From an uncultured Clostridia bacterium (lineage in GTDB: Bacteria > Bacillota > Clostridia > Oscillospirales > CAG-272): a DNA stretch of 42,206 nucleotides. The stretch covers positions 1 through 42,206 of the forward strand of contig CANQQT010000014.1 in the NCBI GenBank assembly GCA_947626065.1, given 5' to 3'. The notes below the pieces were generated by a model. The model was not told where the DNA came from. It ran no database searches and saw nothing but the letters and a program-made list of their open reading frames with translations. Made by a program: the position numbers and the translations under genes. Positions 14,240-19,632 of the stretch are shown here, in pieces (the stretch's first letter is position 1; every line of letters starts with the position of its first letter).

Positions 14240-15082
14240 ATGGAAAAGATTCTTACCGAAAAAAGTGTGGAAGACTTCGTGTATTTCCTGAGAAACGAGG
14301 AAAAGAGCCGGAACACGGTCGAAAAATATCTGCGGGACGCAAAGGCGTTTTTCGCGTTTCTAAAGGGCGAAGAGGTGACAAAAGAAACCGTAATCGCCTA
14401 CAAACAGCGTCTTCTTGAAAACGGTTATGCTCCCCGGAGCGTCAATTCGGTGTTGGCAAGCCTCAACAGCCTGTTTGCCTTCCTCGGTTGGCATGATTGC
14501 CGTGTGAAAGCCTTGAAGCTCCAACGGCAGATTTTCTGCCCGGAGGAAAAGGAGCTGACGAAAGCCGAATACGAACGCCTCTGTCGGGCGGCAAAGGAGA
14601 AACACAACGAGCGGTTGAACCTCATTTTGCAGACGATCTGCGGGACGGGAATCCGGGTGAGCGAGCTGTCCTTTATCACCGCCGAAGCGGTCAAAAGCGG
14701 CGAGGCGGTCGTTTCACTCAAAGGCAAGACAAGAACCGTCTTTCTCGTCAAACCCCTGCAAAAGAAATTGCTCCGCTATCTTGCGGAGCAGAAAATCCAA
14801 TCCGGCCCGGTTTTCGTCACCCGTACCGGAAAGCCGATGAGCCGCACCAACATCTGGCGAGAGATGAAGGGCCTATGCGTCGAAGCGGGCGTCAACCCGC
14901 AAAAGGTGTTTCCCCACAATCTGCGGCACCTGTTCGCGCGGGTATTTTACGGGATTGAAAAGGACATCGCCAAGCTGGCGGATATTTTAGGTCACAGCAG
15001 TATCGAAACGACGCGGATTTATATCATTTCCACGGGGACGGAGCATCGGAGACGGATGGAGAGTATGAGGCTGATTTTATAA
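14240..15082 (+). CDS. Tyrosine recombinase (putative DNA invertase of the adjacent switch)
   Basis: A 280-residue XerC/D-type site-specific recombinase. An N-terminal core-binding SAM-like domain (residues 1-90, SRNTVEKYLRDAKAFFAFL) precedes the catalytic domain with all active residues: Arg in GTGIRVSEL, Lys in LKGKTRTV, His-x-x-Arg in PHNLRHLFAR, His in LGHSSIETT, and the nucleophile Tyr in RIYI. ATG 14240 follows GGAGG. No excisionase, phage or transposon gene adjoins it. Instead two inverted sites bracketing a promoter begin 15 bases after its stop codon, so its job is most simply to invert that segment. GC content is between that of the host genes and the AT-rich gene it controls, which suggests the whole module was acquired. 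Confidence 0.92.
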   Translation: MEKILTEKSVEDFVYFLRNEEKSRNTVEKYLRDAKAFFAFLKGEEVTKETVIAYKQRLLENGYAPRSVNSVLASLNSLFAFLGWHDCRVKALKLQRQIFCPEEKELTKAEYERLCRAAKEKHNERLNLILQTICGTGIRVSELSFITAEAVKSGEAVVSLKGKTRTVFLVKPLQKKLLRYLAEQKIQSGPVFVTRTGKPMSRTNIWREMKGLCVEAGVNPQKVFPHNLRHLFARVFYGIEKDIAKLADILGHSSIETTRIYIISTGTEHRRRMESMRLIL

Positions 15083-15096
15083 AAAGCCGACCGGTT

Positions 15097-15120
15097 GTTA
15101 CATAGTCCGTATTATGTTGC
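15097..15120 (+). repeat. Left recombination site of the invertible segment
   Basis: GTTACATA (15097-15104), 8-base core GTCCGTAT (15105-15112), TATGTTGC (15113-15120). The arms match each other at 6 of 8 positions as an inverted pair, the usual form of a tyrosine-recombinase core site. The 15 bases at 15106-15120 are the exact reverse complement of 15357-15371. Confidence 0.85.
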
Positions 15121-15129
15121 GACGGATAC

Positions 15130-15156
15130 AAAAAAGCTTCCGGCGGAACCGGAAGC
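15130..15156 (-). terminator. Minus-strand terminator inside the invertible segment
   Basis: GCTTCCGG (15136-15143) pairs with CCGGAAGC (15149-15156); six A on the left give a minus-strand U-run. After inversion it would stop plus-strand transcription before the target gene. Confidence 0.8.
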
Positions 15157-15192
15157 GAAAAGACGAGTTGAAAAAAAGGGAAAAGAGACAAG

Positions 15193-15225
15193 GCCTTTTC
15201 ATTTTTCCTTCTGAAAAGGCTTTTT
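15193..15225 (+). terminator. Plus-strand terminator inside the invertible segment
   Basis: GCCTTTTC (15193-15200) pairs with GAAAAGGC (15213-15220), followed by TTTTT. It ends the recombinase transcript before the switch promoter. Confidence 0.85.
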
Positions 15226-15278
15226 GCTCTCTGCTTTTTGACTGTTTTGAACCAAATCATACTTTTTTCTGAAATCCA

Positions 15279-15307
15279 TTGAAAAAAGGTATAATTTGTG
15301 TTATAAT
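15279..15307 (+). promoter_or_regulatory. Invertible promoter, currently facing the sulfatase-like gene
   Basis: TTGAAA (15279-15284), 17 bases, TATAAT (15302-15307), within an AT-rich stretch with a second TATAAT at 15290-15295. Transcription would start near 15314, inside the segment, and cross the right recombination site. Confidence 0.88.
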
Positions 15308-15316
15308 GTCAGACAT

Positions 15317-15414
15317 AAGGTTATATAATAGTCGAAATTAAGTATTTGAAGTGTATGCAACATAATACGGATTGTGTTGTAAACTCTTTTTATATTCAAG
15401 CGGTATATAACCTT
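15317..15414 (+). promoter_or_regulatory. Leader stem spanning the right recombination site
   Basis: AAGGTTATATA (15317-15327) and TATATAACCTT (15404-15414) form a perfect 11-bp inverted repeat whose centre (15365.5) lies in the right recombination site. In the ON transcript it would be a 5'-end stem; at DNA level it could be an accessory protein site. Only the ON orientation places the two halves this way. Confidence 0.6.
15357..15380 (+). repeat. Right recombination site of the invertible segment
   Basis: GCAACATA (15357-15364), core ATACGGAT (15365-15372), TGTGTTGT (15373-15380). The core differs from the left one by a single base when aligned in the same orientation, as needed for strand exchange. 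Confidence 0.85.
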
Positions 15415-15449
15415 AATTAATTAACTGATGAATGAGGAGATGGTTTCGT

Positions 15450-17192
15450 TTGTCTAATTTTTTTAAAAGCCGTAAAGAACGGATTCTTCCGTCAATTTTG
15501 GCCGCGTTGGCGGTCGTTTCTGTCGTTCTGTTGGAAGCGCCGCTTGAAATTTACAGTGCCAATCAAATGGAGCTTTATTGCTCTTTGCGTGATTTTTACC
15601 CGTACTGTCTCATAATCGGGTTGGGGTTAGCCGCTTTGGCTTTTGCCGTCTTATATTTTGTACCAAAATGCCTTTATCGCTTGTTTTGCCCGTTGGCTGT
15701 GGCACTGGCCTTTCTTCTATATTTGCAATGGTCCTATCTGAACTTGCAGTATAATGGCCTTCCCGGGGATGCATTGGGAGGGTTTACACCGTCGAAAACG
15801 GCGCTTATAGTCAATACGGTCGTATGGTTGGTCGTGCTGGGGCTTGCGGTTGCCACCGCCTTTTTCAAAACGCGTAATGTTGTTCGGATGGGATGCTTGA
15901 TTCTGTCGGTGCTGGTGCTGGGGACACAGATTTCCGGCGCGATGGCGTTGTCTGTTACCAATCGGGACTTGTTCAGGACGCGAGAACAGCGTATGCGTCA
16001 GGACGATCCCGAATATACCTCAAAAGTACTTTACTATGACAATTTTACATCGTTTTCTTCGTCACGTAACGTGTTTGTCTTTTTGGTGGACCGGTTTGAT
16101 GAGGATTTTGCAGAAGCGGCTCTTAAAGAATTGCCTGATATTTACAATGAACTGGATGGGTTTACCTGGTTTCAGGATAACCTTGCATGGTTTCAGGGAA
16201 CGTATCCTTCTGTTGCATGGATGCTGACTCAGACACCGTATAGCGGGGATATGAGCAGAAAAGAATATCTAAATACCGCATATAAAAGAGGAAATACCCC
16301 TTTTGATTTGCTTCATGAAGCGGGATATACGATCAATTTATATAGCGATGTTTATGATTCTTATAGCGATGGGTATTATCTCCCCGATTATATCGGAAAC
16401 TTAATTTCGCAAAAGGAAGCGGGAAAAGTTTCCTTTAAAAACAAGGTATTGACAGCCGTTAAGATGATACGTGTGGCTTTATACAGAAGCCTGCCCTTTG
16501 CGGCAAAAAAATTGTTGGGGAACGTGGGTTCCGGCGTGGATTCTTTATATAGAAAAGATCTCATGTATACAACGGAAATGGCCGGTATACAGAGAAAAGT
16601 GTCCGAGGGGCAATTTGTTCTTCAAGGGGAAAAGACGTTCAGCTTTATTCATATGCACGGTTTTCATTCTATCTTTTTTGAAGAACATTTGAAGGCCGGA
16701 ACCGACGGTTCTCCCAGCGCATTGGCGATTGCGGCGCAAGGCAGTTTTTCTATAATCAACCGGTATATACAGGAAATGAAGCGGTTAGGTGTGTATGAGG
16801 ATGCAACGATTATAATCACGGGAGATCACGGAAAAGCGATGGCAGAAGAAGATCCCTCAGACCCGTTTGCGCCGAAGCTGACTGCAATGTTTGTTAAACC
16901 TTCCGGGAGTAGCGGCGTTCCTTTAAAAACGTCACAGGCGCAGGTGTCTCATGAAGATCTTTGGGCTACCGTGTTTAAGTCGGAGGGCCTTGGCGGAAAC
17001 ACATGGGCCGGGATGTCTGTTTTTGATGTTCCGGAGGACTCTGACCGTGTTCGCAAGCAATATTATTATGTAGGAAAAAGAAACGTCAAAGGTATTGATG
17101 AATATATCTATGAAATTACAGGACCGGCCAGAACGCCCACAGAAATGCAGGTGGCCTCTTACCATCATTATGAAAAATATCAGGGACAATAA
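15450..17192 (+). CDS. Membrane sulfatase / phosphoglycerol-transferase-like surface enzyme
   Basis: A 580-residue alkaline-phosphatase-superfamily membrane protein, of the group that includes LtaS and lipid A or glycan phosphoethanolamine/phosphoglycerol transferases. I chose TTG 15450 (MSNFFKSRKERILPSIL), nine bases after GAGGAG; the ATG at 15432 lies before that site. Four or five membrane helices occupy residues 10-170. The extracellular catalytic domain shows NVFVFLVDRFDE (metal Asp), WFQGTYPSVAWMLTQTPYSGD (the Thr or Ser is the likely nucleophile), FSFIHMHGFHS and IIITGDHGKAMAEE (metal Asp-His). The gene is far more AT-rich than its surroundings. It probably decorates a surface polymer, and its expression would be phase-variable. 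The substrate is unknown. Confidence 0.82.
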   Translation: MSNFFKSRKERILPSILAALAVVSVVLLEAPLEIYSANQMELYCSLRDFYPYCLIIGLGLAALAFAVLYFVPKCLYRLFCPLAVALAFLLYLQWSYLNLQYNGLPGDALGGFTPSKTALIVNTVVWLVVLGLAVATAFFKTRNVVRMGCLILSVLVLGTQISGAMALSVTNRDLFRTREQRMRQDDPEYTSKVLYYDNFTSFSSSRNVFVFLVDRFDEDFAEAALKELPDIYNELDGFTWFQDNLAWFQGTYPSVAWMLTQTPYSGDMSRKEYLNTAYKRGNTPFDLLHEAGYTINLYSDVYDSYSDGYYLPDYIGNLISQKEAGKVSFKNKVLTAVKMIRVALYRSLPFAAKKLLGNVGSGVDSLYRKDLMYTTEMAGIQRKVSEGQFVLQGEKTFSFIHMHGFHSIFFEEHLKAGTDGSPSALAIAAQGSFSIINRYIQEMKRLGVYEDATIIITGDHGKAMAEEDPSDPFAPKLTAMFVKPSGSSGVPLKTSQAQVSHEDLWATVFKSEGLGGNTWAGMSVFDVPEDSDRVRKQYYYVGKRNVKGIDEYIYEITGPARTPTEMQVASYHHYEKYQGQ

Positions 17193-17282
17193 ATATCCTG
17201 TCAAGTATGTCTAATTAGGATGATTTTCCAAACTTTTCAATTTTCCTCCCAAAATTCTCTATTTTTTTGTGAAAAACAGCCT

Positions 17283-17311
17283 TTGCAAAAAAGGGGAAAA
17301 TCGGGTAAAAT
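17283..17311 (+). promoter_or_regulatory. Promoter of the MATE transporter gene
   Basis: TTGCAA (17283-17288), 17 bases, TAAAAT (17306-17311). Predicted start near 17318, only about ten bases before the leader hairpin. Confidence 0.75.
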
Positions 17312-17317
17312 AAAAGA

Positions 17318-17377
17318 CAGTGTGTAGCCGAAACGGCGTAAGTCCAACGATGGACCTGCGCCGTTTCGGCCTTTTTT
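17318..17377 (+). promoter_or_regulatory. Leader attenuator, resembles the mepA (guanidine-IV) riboswitch
   Basis: The short leader is almost wholly a terminator: GCCGAAACGGCG (17328-17339) pairs with its exact complement at 17359-17370, followed by CTTTTTT, with an inner stem GTCC/GGAC at 17342-17356. Ribosome site and start codon follow at once, so the gene can be read only if the stem is prevented. The mepA motif, described as a guanidine-sensing riboswitch, lies in just this position before clostridial MATE genes. The class is assigned from that layout and from memory of the motif, not from a covariance search. Confidence 0.55.
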
Positions 17378-17388
17378 GGAGGTTTATT

Positions 17389-18744
17389 ATGAAAAAGAAT
17401 ACCGGTAGTCTTGCCGAGGAGAAGGTGGGAAGGCTGATGGTAAGCTACGCGCTTCCCTGCGTCATTTCCCTTCTTGTCGGCGCGCTTTACAACATTGTCG
17501 ATCAGATTTTCATCGCCAACGCTTCCTATCTCGGCTCCTGCGGCAACGCCGCCAACACGGTGGTTTTTCCTCTGACGGTCATTGCCCTTGCCGTCGCCGT
17601 GATGGTAGGGGATGGGTGCTGTGCCTTTGTCAGTCTGAATTTGGGAAAGGGCGAGAAAAAGGAAGCGGCGCACAGCGTCGGCCTTGCGGTTCTGATGACG
17701 GTTTTCGGAAGCCTTCTTCTCTGCGGCCTCTATCTTGCTTTTTCCGAGCCGATTTTAAAAGTGTTCGGCGGAACGGTGAACGAAGAAACCTTTTCCTTTT
17801 CAAAGGAATACTTTCTTCCGCTTACCCTCGGTCTTCCCTTTTATATGTTCGGTCAGGCCATGAATCCCGTCATCCGCGCCGACGGAAGCCCGAAATTTGC
17901 GATGGCGGCGACTCTGACGGGAGCGGCGGAGGCGACGGTTCTCGGGCAGATGACCACGGCCTTCCTCTCCCTCTATTATCTTTTCCGTATGAAGTCCGTG
18001 AAGCTGACAAAAAGGGATTTTCTCCCCGACGGCAGGCTTGTCGGGGCGATCCTTTCACTTGGAATCTGTAGCTTTCTGTCGCAGATTTCGCTGGTTTTTG
18101 CCATGGCGGCCATCAACAATATGATAAAGAAGTACGGCGCGGCCGATCCGATTTTCGGTCAAGAGGAATTTTCGCAGATTCCGATGGCGGTGGTCGGAAT
18201 CGTTATGAAGGTGTTTCAGATTGTGATCTCCGTCGTCGTCGGAATGGCGGCGGGCTGTATTCCCCTTGTGGGATACAACCGGGGAGCCGGCAGGGACGAT
18301 CGGGTGAAAAAGCTCTTTCTCCTTCTCCTCGCCGGGGAGGCCGCCGTCGGCTTTGTCGCTCTGTTTGCGGCGGAATGCCTGCCGCGACAGCTGATCCGTG
18401 TCTTCGGCTCGGCAAAGGAAAGCGCGTATTATACGGCCTTTGCCGTCCGGGCCTTCCGCGTGTATCTCTCCGCAGTCGTCTTTGCCTGCCTGAATAAGGC
18501 AACCTTCATTTTTCTTCAGGCGATGGGGAAGGCCTTTTCCTCCACGTTTCTTTCCATGCTGAGAGAAATCGTCTTCGGCGTCGGCTTCGCCCTCCTTTTG
18601 CCGCGGTTTTTCGGCCTCGACGGCGTTCTTTATTCGATGCCGGTCTCCGATCTTCTGACGGCGCTGGTCTCCTTCTCCTTGATTTTGCTGACCTTGAAGG
18701 AGCTTTCGGGCAAAAAGGAAAGCGGCGCATTGGCGAGGGGATAA
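17389..18744 (+). CDS. MATE-family efflux transporter (MepA type), possibly missing one helix
   Basis: A 451-residue multidrug/cation antiporter of the MATE family. ATG 17389 (MKKNTGSLAEEKVGRLMVSYALPCV) follows GGAGGT. Family marks: YNIVDQIFIA in TM1-2, GNAANTVVFPLTVIALAVAVMVGDG, then the second half AIVVMKVFQIVISVVVGMA-like GMAAGCIPLVGYNRGAG. At about residue 170 the sequence reads FAMAATLTGAAEATVLGQM. Homologues normally have about 25 residues between LTGA and ATVLGQ, including an N-x-x-LDP-x-F segment, so one helix seems to have been lost in frame. If true, the topology of the second half would be disturbed. The leader suggests guanidinium as a possible substrate. Confidence 0.88.
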   Translation: MKKNTGSLAEEKVGRLMVSYALPCVISLLVGALYNIVDQIFIANASYLGSCGNAANTVVFPLTVIALAVAVMVGDGCCAFVSLNLGKGEKKEAAHSVGLAVLMTVFGSLLLCGLYLAFSEPILKVFGGTVNEETFSFSKEYFLPLTLGLPFYMFGQAMNPVIRADGSPKFAMAATLTGAAEATVLGQMTTAFLSLYYLFRMKSVKLTKRDFLPDGRLVGAILSLGICSFLSQISLVFAMAAINNMIKKYGAADPIFGQEEFSQIPMAVVGIVMKVFQIVISVVVGMAAGCIPLVGYNRGAGRDDRVKKLFLLLLAGEAAVGFVALFAAECLPRQLIRVFGSAKESAYYTAFAVRAFRVYLSAVVFACLNKATFIFLQAMGKAFSSTFLSMLREIVFGVGFALLLPRFFGLDGVLYSMPVSDLLTALVSFSLILLTLKELSGKKESGALARG

Positions 18745-18793
18745 CCGGCGGGGCCACCGATGCGGAAAAAGCGGAAATTTGTTTTTTCCCCTC

Positions 18794-18822
18794 TTGATTT
18801 TCTCTTAAAACCGTGTTATAAT
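18794..18822 (+). promoter_or_regulatory. Promoter of the corrinoid-uptake cluster
   Basis: TTGATT (18794-18799), 17 bases, TATAAT (18817-18822). The riboswitch begins about 20 bases downstream. Confidence 0.85.
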
Positions 18823-18841
18823 AGTCCCAAACGAAATAGTG

Positions 18842-19020
18842 AAATACGGTTTGAAAAGTTGTGAGCTGAGTAGATTAAAAGGGAATCCGGTTCAAATCCG
18901 GAACAACCGCCATTACTGTATTTGACGGAAAAGCAGGAAATCACGGGCGAGCTCTGCCCGGAGGGCCGGCTTTTTTGCGGCATTTCCGCGCCGTCATAAG
19001 TCAGGACATCTGCCGTATTT
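18842..19020 (+). promoter_or_regulatory. Cobalamin riboswitch
   Basis: Closing stem P1 is AAATACGG (18842-18849) with CCGTATTT (19013-19020). Inside are the conserved core elements: AAAAGGGAA followed by TCCGG...TCCGGAAC, a CCGCCATTACTGTAT segment matching the GCCACTG-type B12 box region, and the 3' block AAGTCAGGACATCTGCC. The P13-like region (CGGGCGAGCTCTGCCCG) is also visible. It senses cobalamin and normally represses uptake genes through the terminator that follows. Confidence 0.88.
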
Positions 19021-19045
19021 TCCGGTAAATCGCCGCTTGGGTGAG

Positions 19046-19099
19046 AAGAGTGCAACCGAACGAAGCCAAATTTTCGGCTTCCCGTTTGCGCTCTTTTTT
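19046..19099 (+). terminator. Riboswitch expression-platform terminator
   Basis: AAGAGTGCAA (19046-19055) pairs with TTGCGCTCTT (19086-19095), one G-U, with an inner GAAGCC/GGCTTC hairpin (19062-19081) and a T-run at 19092-19099. Confidence 0.8.
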
Positions 19100-19174
19100 G
19101 TTTTGCTTCCCCTGCGGAGTCTGCGGAGGGAAGCTTTGGGCGCGCAGGAGCTTTGGCGCTTGGGAGGGACGATC

Positions 19175-19480
19175 ATGACTGAGAAAAAACGGGAATGGGC
19201 GAGGGACTGCCTGAAAAGAAAAAGCGAGGAGCTGGGAAGGCTCCCGAAAAAGGAGGACTTCGACGGGCCGACGCGCTCCCGCATTAAGGCCTTCCTCGGC
19301 CCTTGGCCCCGGGCGCTGGAGGAGGCGGGACTGAAAGAGAAAAAGAAAAAGGGCCCCCGGGACGGGGCGCACAATTCCGCCGAACCCGAGCGTTCGCCGA
19401 ATCCCCCGCCGCCCACGGAGGGGAGCGGAGATTCCGCCGGGCCTTGTCCACCTTCTCAAACCCGCAGAAAGGAATCGTGA
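19175..19480 (+). CDS. Small HNH-repeat-like (homing-endonuclease-associated repeat) protein
   Basis: A 101-residue basic protein, first gene after the cobalamin riboswitch. ATG 19175 (MTEKKREWARDCLKRK) follows GGGAGG. Residues 6-55 match the homing-endonuclease-associated repeat pattern: LKRKSEELGRLPKKEDF, then RIKAFLGPWPRALEEAGL, a helix-turn-helix-like DNA-binding unit. The remaining half is Lys/Pro/Gly-rich and low complexity, and its last 16 codons are the first unit of a 49-bp tandem repeat. No nuclease domain is present. It may be a small DNA-binding regulator of the cluster, or an accessory of no fixed role; this is a guess. Confidence 0.65.
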   Translation: MTEKKREWARDCLKRKSEELGRLPKKEDFDGPTRSRIKAFLGPWPRALEEAGLKEKKKKGPRDGAHNSAEPERSPNPPPPTEGSGDSAGPCPPSQTRRKES

Positions 19481-19627
19481 GTCCGCAGGGCTTTGCCAAC
19501 CTTCTCAAAACCGAAGAAAGGAACCGTGATTCCGCAGGGCTTTTCCCACCTTCCCAAAACCGCAGAAAGGAACCGTGATTTCACAGCCCCTTGTCAACCT
19601 TCTCAAAACCACAGAAAGGAAACGTGA
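19432..19627 (+). repeat. Four tandem 49-bp repeats spanning a gene junction
   Basis: Units at 19432-19480, 19481-19529, 19530-19578 and 19579-19627, each close to 85% alike and each ending in GAAAGGAAnCGTGA. Unit 1 contains the stop codon of the HNH-repeat gene. Each unit carries a ribosome-site-like AGAAAGGAA, and the last serves the next gene (ATG 19633). As 49 is not a multiple of three, the units fall in different frames. Confidence 0.9.
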
Positions 19628-19632
19628 TAAAA

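Larger units (their letters stand above)
15105..15372. mobile_element. Invertible promoter segment (phase-variation switch)
   Basis: About 250 bases between two inverted recombination sites. From left to right it holds a minus-strand terminator (15130-15156), a plus-strand terminator (15193-15225) and a plus-strand promoter (15279-15307). As sequenced, the promoter faces the sulfatase-like gene at 15450, so the switch is ON. Inversion would turn the promoter toward the recombinase as antisense. It would also bring the first terminator to about 15321-15347 on the plus strand, directly ahead of the gene, closing it against read-through. The layout is the same in kind as the adjacent-recombinase switches known from Bacteroides and Clostridioides. 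Inversion itself is inferred, not seen. Confidence 0.8.

Noticed and set aside
14240-15082. Prophage or integrative element integrase
   Set aside because: No phage, excisionase or conjugation genes adjoin it, the nearest tRNA is 5 kb away, and inverted rather than direct repeats lie beside it.
19432-19627. CRISPR array
   Set aside because: The 49-bp units are directly adjacent with no variable spacers, and they include a stop codon and ribosome sites of flanking genes; no cas gene is present.
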